Assembly (NCBI GenBank): GCA_900768075.1
Contig: CAAGBN010000077.1
Coordinates: 1-33,728 of the forward strand
DNA: 33,728 nucleotides
Source of the DNA: Clostridia bacterium
GTDB lineage: Bacteria; Bacillota; Clostridia; Oscillospirales; Acutalibacteraceae
Direction: 5' to 3'
The notes below the pieces were generated by a model. The model worked only from the letters and a program-made list of their open reading frames with translations. It was not told the origin of the DNA and did no database searches. Shown one piece after another: positions 13,655-22,162 of this stretch; the first letter of the stretch is position 1, and every line of letters starts with the position of its first letter. The position numbers and the translations under genes are program-made.

Positions 13655-15040
13655 TTGAAGAAAATATTATGTCTGCTTATGATTTTCAGTCTCTTGCTGC
13701 TTTGCGGTTGCAGTAGGGAGAAAGATAACAGTGCTGATTCGGTGCTTAAGGAATATCTTGAAAATCTGGATAAGTACGATGTTGCCGAAAGAGAGTACGG
13801 CAGTCCTGCCAGCTATATTCATATGGATAGCAGAATAGTAATAGGTATTCTTTATCCTGAAACAGAAGTGGCATCCCTTAATAAGGAAATCAGCCGTTGG
13901 ATTGTGGAAAATGTTGAAAAATACACACAGGAAGCTCAGGAATCCTTCGACGGTGCAAACGCTGCGGAGCTTACCGTAGCATATGAGAGCTTTTATGCAG
14001 ACGAGACTACGGCAAGCGTAGTGCTGACAGGTACCTTTATAGGGCCCTTTATGGCACACCCTATAGATATAGTGAAAACCTTTAATGTTGATCTTGCCGC
14101 AAAGAAAACCTTTGGAGCAGGTGAGCTTTTTGACAGTGCAGAACGTCAGACGTTTATCTCTCTTGTTGCAGAGAAGGCAGGTATAGACAAAAATGATATA
14201 AGCGAGAGTCTGCTTGACAATGCTTATCTTACAGATGAGGGCATTGTGACTGTACTTGAAAGAGGAAGATTTCTTCCTATGTCTGAGGGTACTAAATATA
14301 TTGAGTTCAGCTATGAGGAAACAGAGCATCTGATGAAAAAGAAAATTCAGGATAATGCACCTGAGACAAAGCCTGATGAAATTGTAGATTCTCTCGTAGT
14401 GGAAAAAGATACACCGAAAGGTGAGATTGACCCTGATAAGCCTATGGTTGCACTGACCTTTGATGACGGCCCCAGTATTCATACGGACAGACTTCTTGAT
14501 ATATTTGCCCGCTATGGCGGAAAGGGCACATTCTTTGTTCTCGGCAATCTCATAGACTCAAGGAAAAGCACTCTTAAAAGAATAGTTCACGAGGGTCACG
14601 AAATAGGCAATCACAGCTGGAGTCACCGACAGTTTACTAACCTCTCAGAGGAGGAAATCACTGATCAGATAATGATGACCCGTGCCAAAATTTATGATGT
14701 GACGGGTGTGGATACTCTTATTGTCAGACCGCCTTACGGGGCTCTTAATGACACTGTCAAAGCTGTAGGCGCAAAGGCGGGAGTTTCTTTTATCAACTGG
14801 TCCGTTGATACTCTTGATTGGAAGAATAAAAATGCGGCAGCAGTACGAAAAGAGATTATGAGCTGTATCTCTGACGGAGCAATTATACTTTGTCACGATC
14901 TGCACAAAACCACTGTTGATGCTATGGAGACGGTTATACCTGAGCTTATTGAAAAGGGCTATCAGCTTGTTACGGTTTCTGAGCTGTTTGAGCATTCGGA
15001 TAAGACTCTCGAAGCAGGTAAGGTATATTACAGACAGTAA
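13655..15040 (+). CDS. Lipoprotein polysaccharide deacetylase (NodB domain)
   Basis: A 461-residue exported enzyme. The signal peptide ends in a lipobox L-C-G-C with Cys19 as the lipidated residue. Residues ~40-235 resemble the PdaC/RsiV-type N-terminal module (DUF4163/DUF3298-like). The NodB domain follows: motif 1 TFDDGPS (269-275), metal-binding H320-SWS-H324 in EIGNHSWSH, RPPYGA, and ILCHDLH near the end. This class removes acetyl groups from peptidoglycan GlcNAc or MurNAc. Start is TTG 13655, with GGGAGG 8-9 bases upstream. It may be read through from the sialic acid operon (63-bp gap), although a link between the functions is only inferred. Confidence 0.88.
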   Translation: MKKILCLLMIFSLLLLCGCSREKDNSADSVLKEYLENLDKYDVAEREYGSPASYIHMDSRIVIGILYPETEVASLNKEISRWIVENVEKYTQEAQESFDGANAAELTVAYESFYADETTASVVLTGTFIGPFMAHPIDIVKTFNVDLAAKKTFGAGELFDSAERQTFISLVAEKAGIDKNDISESLLDNAYLTDEGIVTVLERGRFLPMSEGTKYIEFSYEETEHLMKKKIQDNAPETKPDEIVDSLVVEKDTPKGEIDPDKPMVALTFDDGPSIHTDRLLDIFARYGGKGTFFVLGNLIDSRKSTLKRIVHEGHEIGNHSWSHRQFTNLSEEEITDQIMMTRAKIYDVTGVDTLIVRPPYGALNDTVKAVGAKAGVSFINWSVDTLDWKNKNAAAVRKEIMSCISDGAIILCHDLHKTTVDAMETVIPELIEKGYQLVTVSELFEHSDKTLEAGKVYYRQ

Positions 15041-15078
15041 GTTTTTATAAAAAAGAATATATATTGCTAATATAGATT

Positions 15079-15117
15079 AATATAGCAGACAAAATGATGT
15101 ATAATGTCTGCTATATT
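15079..15117. promoter_or_regulatory. Perfect 13-bp inverted repeat around a TATAAT
   Basis: AATATAGCAGACA (15079-15091) and TGTCTGCTATATT (15105-15117) are exact inverted repeats with a 13-nt centre that contains most of TATAAT (15100-15105), with TTAATA 17 bp upstream. It could be an operator over the promoter of the next gene or a weak terminator of the deacetylase gene (tail ATTGTTT). Confidence 0.65.
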
Positions 15118-15141
15118 ATTGTTTAGAAGGGGAAGTTAAAA

Positions 15142-15756
15142 ATGAAAGAGAAAATTTTATCAAAGCCATTATGCATAGGCTTATTGCTGATAGCTTTTGT
15201 TTATGGCCTGGCACTGCCGTTTTTCTGGGGTAACAACCCTGCATCTGAGCTTGGTACATTATCATTACTCTGCGAAGACAGAAAGGGCTGGTTCTGGGCA
15301 TGGGGTTTGCTTATTACCGGCAGTATCGTTCTTAATTCACAGTATATGTTCAATAAGTTCGGCTTTAAAAGCAAGCTGTGTAATGCTCTCGGTGTGCTGA
15401 GTATATTCGGTGTTGCTCTTGTTGCACTGACTCTCGGTCACAGTATCGAAGACTGGAATCCCAAGCGTATTGCTCATTGGGTTGCAACAGGTGTGTTTAT
15501 CGTCTGCCTTGTATCATCGATTGCCCTTTATTTCATTATCCACAGAAAGAAGCACAGAAGCTTCAATCTGCTTACAGTATGTGTTTTTCTTATACTCGGA
15601 ACATTCATATTTATCTTTGCCTTTGTGGGTAAGAGTGCACTGATGGAAATGATACCTATTGCACTTATGCAGATATTCCTTTTTGCTGTCAACTTCACAC
15701 CCTGGATAAAGGCTGAAAACGCTCCCGAAATTACAGAGGATAAGCTGCAAGTATAA
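15142..15756 (+). CDS. Polytopic membrane protein of unknown function
   Basis: A 204-residue protein with about six transmembrane helices (starting near residues 8, 50, 78, 110, 142 and 168). Size and layout resemble DUF998-type membrane proteins, but I cannot confirm the family. AGAAGGGGAAG lies before the ATG. It is transcribed alone behind an unusual palindromic promoter region and ends in a terminator, suggesting individual regulation. Confidence 0.75.
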   Translation: MKEKILSKPLCIGLLLIAFVYGLALPFFWGNNPASELGTLSLLCEDRKGWFWAWGLLITGSIVLNSQYMFNKFGFKSKLCNALGVLSIFGVALVALTLGHSIEDWNPKRIAHWVATGVFIVCLVSSIALYFIIHRKKHRSFNLLTVCVFLILGTFIFIFAFVGKSALMEMIPIALMQIFLFAVNFTPWIKAENAPEITEDKLQV

Positions 15757-15777
15757 AGTAAAACCAAATAAAAGAGA

Positions 15778-15803
15778 ACAGACTGCATTGCGGTCTGTTT
15801 TTG
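15778..15803 (+). terminator. Terminator of the membrane protein gene
   Basis: CAGACTGC and GCGGTCTG arms (one G-U) around ATT, followed by TTTTT. Confidence 0.85.
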
Positions 15804-15841
15804 CATAAAGGCTCAAAAGTGTTGCATTTCATTTGATTTCG

Positions 15842-15870
15842 TTGACATATGTAAAGTTAAGTGGTATAAT
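15842..15870 (+). promoter_or_regulatory. Consensus promoter of the secreted hydrolase gene
   Basis: TTGACA, 17-bp spacer, TATAAT: an exact sigma-A consensus, which suggests high, constitutive expression. Confidence 0.92.
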
Positions 15871-15907
15871 ATCCCTCGATAATTAATTGGAAAGGAACTG
15901 TATTAAA

Positions 15908-17617
15908 ATGAAAAAAATCGTATCAGTAATTTTAGTTATGATGATGCTCTTTGCTGTTATGACTCCTGCTGCTTCTGCTTTTGATATTGTTGATGTTGCA
16001 GCACCTCAGACAGGCAAAACACCCATTATCTACATCCGTGGTAATGGTGAGCAGATTTATGCGGCAGACGGTGTAACCCCTATTGTAGCTAGTTTTGAAG
16101 ACCTTGGTTTAGAGGGCGACGCTTCAAACAGCGATTCCGGAATTGACAAGGATACAATCGTTGAAACAGCTGTCAACATCCTTAAACCTTTTGTTATGGA
16201 AGGTCTTATTTTCGATGAGTGGGATAACTATGGTAAAGTTCTTTATGAAGAAATTTCTCCCTTATTCGTGGATGCAGGTCTCGACCACGATGGTAACCCA
16301 TTAAACGATACTCGAGTAGGTATAAAGGAACTTGAGACTTCAGAAAATATGGCGAAAAGCAGATGGTATTTCGATGTAAACCAAGCTTATCAGTTCTGCT
16401 ATGACTGGAGACTTTCACCTTATGCCAGCGTTGAGAGACTTCATGAATATGTTGGTCTTATTATGAAAAATACAGGTGCAACACAGGTCAGCCTTTATGC
16501 AAGATGTCTCGGCGGCAGCCTTATGAGTGCATACATAGACGAATACGGACATTTAGGTCATATCAAAAACGTTATGTTCAGTGACGTACTTTCAAACGAA
16601 ACAACATTTATCAGCAAAGCTTTCAGCGGTCAGATTGAGTTTGATGCAAAGATGATTGAAAGATATGCAGGCCAGCTTGACTATTGTGGCAAGAATGTAA
16701 GCAACGGTGTAGGCTTCGTATTCAGCGATCTCCTTTATGAAATCGTATTCCAGTCAATGTCATTCTTTAATCAGGTTGAGATAACAGACAGTCTTCTTGA
16801 CGGTGTTGAAAGTCTTTACGAAAGACTTTATAAGGCTCTTGTACCTGCACTTTGCCATGCAATGGGCTTTGCAACTCAGGTGAACAACTGGACTTGCGTA
16901 GCTGAAGAAGATATGGATACAGCACTTGACCTTATGTTTGGTGTCGAGGGTACAGAAACTCGCGAAATGTATGCAGGTCTTATTGAAAAGATTCAGGAAT
17001 ACAGAGGAAAAATTTCAAGTAACCTTACAGGTTTCTATGACAGGGCAAAGGCTAACGGTATTCATATAGGTTTCCTTGGCAAGTACGGTTATCTCAATGC
17101 TCCTCTTACAGTTGATTCTGATCTTCTCAGTGATAGCCTTGTAAGCCTTGAGCACGCTACAATGGGTGCAACTTGTGCAAAAATAGGCAAGAAATTAACA
17201 GATGAACAGCTTGCAAACAGCATTGACAAGTATGTATCTCCTGACAAGCAGGTAGACCTTACAACTTGCTACTCACCTGATACAACATGGATATTCAAGA
17301 ACACTCACCACAATATTGCAGAACAGACTGATCCCGTAATCAAAGCCTTCCTTAACGGTGATAATGAAACTGTTGACAGTGTTAAGGCTAAATATGGTTA
17401 CAGCCAGTTCAATGTGTATGATGATGCAACAAAGACATTCACAGCTATGACTGAAGATAATTGTGCAGATCTTCCGTTTATTAGTCTGCCTGTAGAGAAG
17501 CCCACAGAAGAAAGCATCTTTGTTGCGGCTATGCGTTGGTTTACAATGCTCTTCAAGGTTATCACAATGCTTCTTAAAGGCGAAATCAGCTTCGGTGAGG
17601 CTAAAGAAATGCTCTGA
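15908..17617 (+). CDS. Secreted alpha/beta-hydrolase-like protein with Cys at the nucleophile elbow
   Basis: A 569-residue secreted protein. The signal peptide MKKIVSVILVMMMLFAVMTP with ASA-type cleavage ends near residue 24. The order of elements matches an LCAT/lipase-like alpha/beta hydrolase: an oxyanion strand TPIIYIRGNGEQIY (38-51), a YDWRLSPYASVERL segment, then VSLYARCLGGSLM, where the GxSxG elbow reads A-R-C200-L-G. A late His pair (467-468, KNTHHNI) fits the catalytic His. Ser at the elbow is thus replaced by Cys, as in PHA synthase and dienelactone hydrolase. The C-terminus holds an amphipathic or hydrophobic segment (MRWFTMLFKVITMLLKG). ATG 15908 is chosen over an upstream frame start; GGAAAGGA lies before it. 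Substrate unknown. Confidence 0.7.
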   Translation: MKKIVSVILVMMMLFAVMTPAASAFDIVDVAAPQTGKTPIIYIRGNGEQIYAADGVTPIVASFEDLGLEGDASNSDSGIDKDTIVETAVNILKPFVMEGLIFDEWDNYGKVLYEEISPLFVDAGLDHDGNPLNDTRVGIKELETSENMAKSRWYFDVNQAYQFCYDWRLSPYASVERLHEYVGLIMKNTGATQVSLYARCLGGSLMSAYIDEYGHLGHIKNVMFSDVLSNETTFISKAFSGQIEFDAKMIERYAGQLDYCGKNVSNGVGFVFSDLLYEIVFQSMSFFNQVEITDSLLDGVESLYERLYKALVPALCHAMGFATQVNNWTCVAEEDMDTALDLMFGVEGTETREMYAGLIEKIQEYRGKISSNLTGFYDRAKANGIHIGFLGKYGYLNAPLTVDSDLLSDSLVSLEHATMGATCAKIGKKLTDEQLANSIDKYVSPDKQVDLTTCYSPDTTWIFKNTHHNIAEQTDPVIKAFLNGDNETVDSVKAKYGYSQFNVYDDATKTFTAMTEDNCADLPFISLPVEKPTEESIFVAAMRWFTMLFKVITMLLKGEISFGEAKEML

Positions 17618-17627
17618 TAAAAAATGG

Positions 17628-17654
17628 AACCCACTCTCACGAGTGGGTTTTAAT
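17628..17654. terminator. Bidirectional terminator between convergent genes
   Basis: AACCCACTC and GAGTGGGTT arms around TCAC; T-rich tails on both strands (TTAATTT on plus, CCATTTTTT on minus). Confidence 0.85.
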
Positions 17655-18404
17655 TTATACTGTAACGGTCTGCTTTGAGACTGCTGTTTTTTTCTCTTTT
17701 ATGCTTAATATTTTCACGAGTATAATGCTTGCAACAACGCTGGTGATAAATGCATAGGTCATATCTACACAGGTATCAACAACTGCCCATTGATATTCGT
17801 TCTGAGCACCCATACCAAATATTTTTACAAAGAGAGAGTTGGGATCAAGGTGACAGTTATAACCCTGATTGGTTGAGCCCGGCCAATAATAGTCAACGAA
17901 AAACTCAAACATTTCCCAGAATACAATGGCAACATTTGAAAACCCGAAAGCGGTGAAAGCTCTGACGGTGGGGGAGATTCTGTCATCTTCTCTCATGAAC
18001 ATTTTGATGATTTCATTTCCGATAAAGACAAACAGAGCACCGGTGAGAAGATGCATAAGCTTATCCCATTCGGGAACTTTCGCTATAGTGTTGAGACCGT
18101 GTCCGCAGAAGGATGCGAAGAATACCAATACATTAATATAGGTCTGCACTCTGAAGGGAAGCTTGCAGATTACTCGCTTGGGTATAAGAATGAGTCTGAT
18201 GAGAGTTACTGCAAAAGATGAAAACAGGTTGAGTACAAGATTAAGTACCGTGGGGCTGTATTCAGGACCGAGTTCTCTGTATTTTGTGATAATAGCCCAT
18301 ACCATAAGCACGCGCAGTATCCACCAACTGGCGTATTCAATTTTTGATACACTGTTTTTGAGAGTTGTTATTTCAGATGAAAAAAATGATTTGATTTTAT
18401 TCAT
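17655..18404 (-). CDS. YjdF/DUF2238-like integral membrane protein
   Basis: A 249-residue protein with about six transmembrane helices after a short polar N-terminus. The segment WDKLMHLLTGALFVFIGNEI, then FWEMFEFFVDYYWPG and later DTCVDMTYAFI, follows the YjdF/DUF2238 pattern (a D-K-x-x-H helix, a W-E-x-x-E-F helix and a D-T-x-x-D segment), residues that face the membrane interior and may bind a metal. Function of the family is unknown. It is convergent with the secreted hydrolase and divergent from trpB. Its ribosome site is weak (GGAAGTG). Confidence 0.7.
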   Translation of the reverse strand: MNKIKSFFSSEITTLKNSVSKIEYASWWILRVLMVWAIITKYRELGPEYSPTVLNLVLNLFSSFAVTLIRLILIPKRVICKLPFRVQTYINVLVFFASFCGHGLNTIAKVPEWDKLMHLLTGALFVFIGNEIIKMFMREDDRISPTVRAFTAFGFSNVAIVFWEMFEFFVDYYWPGSTNQGYNCHLDPNSLFVKIFGMGAQNEYQWAVVDTCVDMTYAFITSVVASIILVKILSIKEKKTAVSKQTVTV

Positions 18405-18605
18405 AGATACACTTCCGTTCGTTATAGTGTAATTTTGAGATATATTAGCATAAAGCGCAGGGAAAATAAATACTTATTAAAGCAATGTAAGAATTTTCTG
18501 TAAATATGCACATTTTGAGATGTTGTATTTTGTTGAAATTTTTCAAAGAATGATTTTTATAGGTTGAATTGATAATATATATGGCGAAAAAATTTGCTTA
18601 TGCTA

Positions 18606-18634
18606 TTGACAAATGTTTTTTTATACTTTAAAAT
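18606..18634 (+). promoter_or_regulatory. Promoter of the trpB leader
   Basis: TTGACA, 17-bp spacer, TAAAAT, just upstream of the T-box leader. In the ~200 bp before it (18405-18605) I see no gene or other signal. Confidence 0.85.
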
Positions 18635-18640
18635 GTTAAC

Positions 18641-18885
18641 AAGTTAATAGTTAAACCGATGAGCAAGAGTAGTATATTGCTGAAGAAGTTCAAAGAGAGT
18701 CACGGTTGGTGGAATGTGATAGCGGATTGGCAGTGGAATGGACTTGTGAGGGCGGCCCGAAAATTACAGTAGGCGCCGACGGAAACTCTAACCGTTATGA
18801 TGAGAGCGTATGACAGTACGTGATAACCATTAAGGTGGCTGCAGTTTATCCTGTTCCTTTATGGAGCAGGTTTTATTGTTTTTTT
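18641..18885 (+). promoter_or_regulatory. T-box leader specific for tRNA-Trp
   Basis: An untranslated leader of about 245 nt with T-box hallmarks. Stem I includes AGAGAG and the GGTTGGTGGAATGTGA region. The specifier context GAA-TGG-A puts the Trp codon at 18739-18741. The T-box core AAGGTGGCTGCAG lies at 18832-18844, where TGGC (18836-18839) can pair with the GCCA end of tRNA-Trp. A terminator hairpin CCTGTTCC (18850-18857)/GGAGCAGG (18863-18870) is followed by a T-rich run to 18885. In this class uncharged tRNA favours the antiterminator, so trpB should be on when tryptophan is scarce. The specifier and discriminator match each other and the gene product. Confidence 0.92.
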
Positions 18886-18910
18886 AGAATAATCAAAGGA
18901 GATTGTGACT

Positions 18911-20155
18911 ATGAATAATTACAGAGATTTTGAAAACTATTTGAAAAAGTTTCCGACTAAAGACGGGTATTTCGGTGAGTTCGGCGGTGCATTCCTGCCT
19001 CCCGAATTAGAGCCTGCTTTTAAAGAGGCTGACGATGCTTATGAAGCAATCTGCCATTCAGCTCAGTTTATCAATGAGCTTCGCAGAATCAGAAAGGAAT
19101 TCCAGGGCAGACCCACTCCCGTATATCACTGCGAGAGACTTTCAAAGCTTTTCGGTAACTGTCAGATTTATCTCAAGAGAGAGGATCTCAACCACACAGG
19201 CGCTCACAAGCTCAATCACTGTATGGGTGAGGGCTTGCTTGCAAAATATATGGGTAAGACAAAGCTTATTGCTGAGACAGGTGCAGGTCAGCACGGTGTA
19301 GCTATCGCAACTGCAGCAGCATATTTCGGTATGGAATGCGATGTTTATATGGGTGAGGTTGATATTGCAAAGCAGCATCCCAATGTTATCCGTATGAAGA
19401 TGCTCGGTGCAAACGTTATCCCCGTAACTCACGGCCTTAAGACTCTCAAGGAGGCAGTAGACGCTGCTTTTGAAGCATATCTCAAAGAGTACGACCACGC
19501 TATTTACTGTATCGGCTCAGCTCTCGGCCCTCATCCCTTCCCGAAGATGGTAAGAGACTTCCAGACTGTTATCGGCTACGAAGCAAGAGATCAGTTCCTT
19601 GAGATGACAGGCATTATGCCTGATGCTGTCTGCGCTTGTGTTGGAGGCGGCTCAAACTCAATCGGTATGTTCACCCCCTTCCTTGCAGATCCTGTTGATA
19701 TTTACGGTATTGAGCCTCTTGGCAGAGGTCACAAAATCGGTGACCACGCGGCTACTATGGCTTACGGCACAAAGGGTAAGCTTCACGGCTTTGAAAGCTA
19801 TCTTCTTCAGGACGAAAACGGTGAGCCTCTTCCTGTATACTCAGTAGCAAGCGGTCTTGACTATCCCGGTGTAGGTCCCGAGCATGCATATCTTCGTGAC
19901 AGTGGCAGAGTAAAGTATGAAACAGTAAGCGACGAAGAAGCTATGGAAGCATTCTTCCTGCTTTCAAGATATGAGGGTATCATCCCTGCTATCGAAAGCT
20001 CACACGCAGTTGCATATGCAATCAGATATGCTAAGGAGCACAAGTCAGGCTCAATCCTTGTTTCGCTCTCAGGCAGAGGCGACAAGGACATAGACTATGT
20101 TTATGAAAACTACGGTTGCGGTGAGCAGTTCAAGCTTGATTACGATGTAAAATAA
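18911..20155 (+). CDS. trpB: Tryptophan synthase beta subunit (TrpB1 type)
   Basis: A 414-residue PLP enzyme that joins indole (normally delivered by TrpA) with serine to make tryptophan. Visible signatures are KREDLNHTGAHKLNH with PLP Lys100, catalytic Glu122 in AETGAGQHGVA, the phosphate-binding CVGGGSNSIGMF and the late LSGRGDKD. The TrpB1 form is indicated by HTGAHKLN and by length. ATG 18911 is preferred: AAAGGAG is 9 bases before it, against 3 for an in-frame GTG at 18905. It is preceded by a Trp T-box and followed by a terminator, so it is a one-gene transcript; no trpA or other trp gene lies in the window. Confidence 0.96.
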   Translation: MNNYRDFENYLKKFPTKDGYFGEFGGAFLPPELEPAFKEADDAYEAICHSAQFINELRRIRKEFQGRPTPVYHCERLSKLFGNCQIYLKREDLNHTGAHKLNHCMGEGLLAKYMGKTKLIAETGAGQHGVAIATAAAYFGMECDVYMGEVDIAKQHPNVIRMKMLGANVIPVTHGLKTLKEAVDAAFEAYLKEYDHAIYCIGSALGPHPFPKMVRDFQTVIGYEARDQFLEMTGIMPDAVCACVGGGSNSIGMFTPFLADPVDIYGIEPLGRGHKIGDHAATMAYGTKGKLHGFESYLLQDENGEPLPVYSVASGLDYPGVGPEHAYLRDSGRVKYETVSDEEAMEAFFLLSRYEGIIPAIESSHAVAYAIRYAKEHKSGSILVSLSGRGDKDIDYVYENYGCGEQFKLDYDVK

Positions 20156-20177
20156 GGCTTAAATTTTCAACATTTTG

Positions 20178-20228
20178 CACAGCTTTTCCTCAAAGTTTTA
20201 AACAGAGGAGGGGCTGTGTGTTCTTTTT
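20178..20228 (+). terminator. Terminator of trpB
   Basis: A 14-bp stem CACAGCTTTTCCTC/GAGGAGGGGCTGTG (three G-U pairs), followed by TGTTCTTTTT. Confidence 0.8.
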
Positions 20229-20314
20229 GTGAAGCGGGTATTCACAATTTGTTTTTAAGTTTTGGAATTTTCATTTTTTTGGCATACATATTGGTTAATA
20301 ATATTTTTAATCTA

Positions 20315-20343
20315 TTGACTTATGATATATAAAATGGTATATT
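20315..20343 (+). promoter_or_regulatory. Promoter of the Cys-rich surface protein gene
   Basis: TTGACT, 17-bp spacer, TATATT, giving a leader of about 40 nt before the ATG at 20392. Confidence 0.75.
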
Positions 20344-20391
20344 TTATCTGTCCAGAATTTTTAAAATATGTATAACGGAGGTAAATAAGAT

Positions 20392-22122
20392 ATGAAAATG
20401 AATTTCAAAAAGACATTATCACTTATCCTTGCAGTTCTTATGGTTATGACTGCAGTACCCTTAAGCGGTATGGCTACCGGTACCGAGCCTTGCGACCATA
20501 GTAATGGTACTTACTCAAATAATCCTGCTCTTAAGAAACACTATTTTTGGTGTGAATGTGGTTATTCGACAGATTGGGAGCTTTGTACAGGTGGCACAGC
20601 AACTTGTGTAGCTGCGGCTGTTTGCACAGTTTGTGAATTGCCTTACGGAAAAAAACTTGACCATAGCTTTACTGCAACCGATATTGCTGATAAGTTCTAT
20701 GTAGAAGGTACAGGCGATTGCCAGAATAAAAAAGAGTATTATTATAACTGTGCAAATGACGGTTGTGATGAGATTGACACAACCAGAACATTTGACGGTG
20801 CATACGGTGAGCACAAACCCGATGCAGGTGTATCAAACGAAGATGCTGCATGTGGTGTAGACGGCACACTTACAATTACTTGTACAGTTTGTGGCGATGT
20901 TTTATCAGACGATACTGTTGATGAGGGCTCAGCTCTTGAGCACGTATTTGATAAAGAAGTAGAATCAGACGACCGCAAGGTTGAAGATTCAGAAGCAACA
21001 TGTATGGCAGGTGCAGAATACTATCTTACATGTTCAAGACCCGGTTGTGATGAGTGGTCAGAAACAGCAACTTTCACAGGAACTCCCGACGAAGATGCAC
21101 ATAATTTCCTTGAATTCAAGGATGAAGATTTCCTTAAATCAGAGGCTACTTGTTCAAAAAATGCTGTTTATTACAAGTGGTGTTCAGTTTGTGCACGTCC
21201 TGCGAATATGATTCCCGGTTGCGAAGATGAAACTTTTGAAGCACCGAACACAAGGCACGCTAAACCCACAAGCACAAGAGACATTTGTGAAGTGTTCTAT
21301 AAAAAGACTGATGATGGCAAGAATTTTGCTGAAGATGACAAGGGCAACCTTATCGTTTTAAGAGACCGTGAAGTAATTTACGAAGCAAATTGTATGGAAC
21401 CTGAAAAGTGCAGTTATCTCTGTGCTAAGTGCGGTGAGCCTCTTGTTCCTGCTGATGAGTATGTTCCCGGTAATACATACAGTGCTGAATATGAGCTCTA
21501 CATCAACTATCAGCACCCTGCTCTTAACCCCAACCACGAATTGGAAGAAACTACTATAGATGGCAAAAAAGTTAAGCTTATGGAGCTTGTTAAAGATGCA
21601 AAATATTGGGATTCCACTTGCACAGAAGAAGGCAAGACAAAGACCTACAAGTGTCTTTTCCATGACGGTCCCAATAATATCGTTGGCGGTGAAGCAATTC
21701 CTGTTAAGGGTCACACATATAAAACAGAAGTATCAAAAGCATACCGTGCTGCAGACTGCAGACAGGCTGGTCATCAGGCAAGCCAGAGCTGCACAGTTTG
21801 TAAGACAACCTACTATTGGGATAAAGACGGCAAGCTCTTAGATAAAACCAATACTTTTGATCCTAACAAGTCACCTGTAGATATTACCTTTGATAAGCTT
21901 GATCATAAAGACACCAACGGCGACGGACTCTGCGACCTTAAGTATATCAAGGCTGACGGCAAGGAAGATATTTGCGGTCTTGACATAAATGCAGATGTTA
22001 TTGATTGCTCATGCATTTGCCACAGCGGCGGATTTATGTTCATAGTCGCTCTTATTCTCAAGTGGTTCTGGAAGCTTACAGGCGCAAAACAGTACTGTGC
22101 TTGCGGTGACGCTCACTATTAA
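20392..22122 (+). CDS. Secreted Cys-rich repeat protein with a distinctive C-terminal segment
   Basis: A 576-residue exported protein. The signal peptide (MKMNFKKTLSLILAVLMVMT, cleavage near 29) is followed by degenerate repeats of 45-80 residues, each with C-x-x-C knuckles (CECG, CTVCE, CTVCG, CSVCA, CAKCG, CTVCK) and a preceding Cys and His. Such repeats occur in surface proteins of gut Clostridia and may bind metal or form disulfides; no enzyme domain is seen. The end is striking: C539-S-C-I-C-H544, then a hydrophobic aromatic stretch (GGFMFIVALILKWFWKLTG) and CACGDAHY at the terminus, which looks like a retention or sorting device. The RBS CGGAGG is 10 bases before the first ATG. Monocistronic. 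Confidence 0.8.
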   Translation: MKMNFKKTLSLILAVLMVMTAVPLSGMATGTEPCDHSNGTYSNNPALKKHYFWCECGYSTDWELCTGGTATCVAAAVCTVCELPYGKKLDHSFTATDIADKFYVEGTGDCQNKKEYYYNCANDGCDEIDTTRTFDGAYGEHKPDAGVSNEDAACGVDGTLTITCTVCGDVLSDDTVDEGSALEHVFDKEVESDDRKVEDSEATCMAGAEYYLTCSRPGCDEWSETATFTGTPDEDAHNFLEFKDEDFLKSEATCSKNAVYYKWCSVCARPANMIPGCEDETFEAPNTRHAKPTSTRDICEVFYKKTDDGKNFAEDDKGNLIVLRDREVIYEANCMEPEKCSYLCAKCGEPLVPADEYVPGNTYSAEYELYINYQHPALNPNHELEETTIDGKKVKLMELVKDAKYWDSTCTEEGKTKTYKCLFHDGPNNIVGGEAIPVKGHTYKTEVSKAYRAADCRQAGHQASQSCTVCKTTYYWDKDGKLLDKTNTFDPNKSPVDITFDKLDHKDTNGDGLCDLKYIKADGKEDICGLDINADVIDCSCICHSGGFMFIVALILKWFWKLTGAKQYCACGDAHY

Positions 22123-22131
22123 TAGAAAAAT

Positions 22132-22160
22132 AAAAGCTACTGAATTTTCAGTAGCTTTTT
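22132..22160. terminator. Bidirectional terminator
   Basis: AAAAGCTACTGA and TCAGTAGCTTTT arms around ATTT, with T-rich tails on both strands. It serves the Cys-rich protein gene and the convergent SGNH hydrolase gene. Confidence 0.88.
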
Positions 22161-22162
22161 TA

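Noticed and set aside
13667..14482. Long minus-strand frame (271 residues) within the deacetylase gene
   Set aside because: Antisense shadow of a gene with intact NodB motifs.
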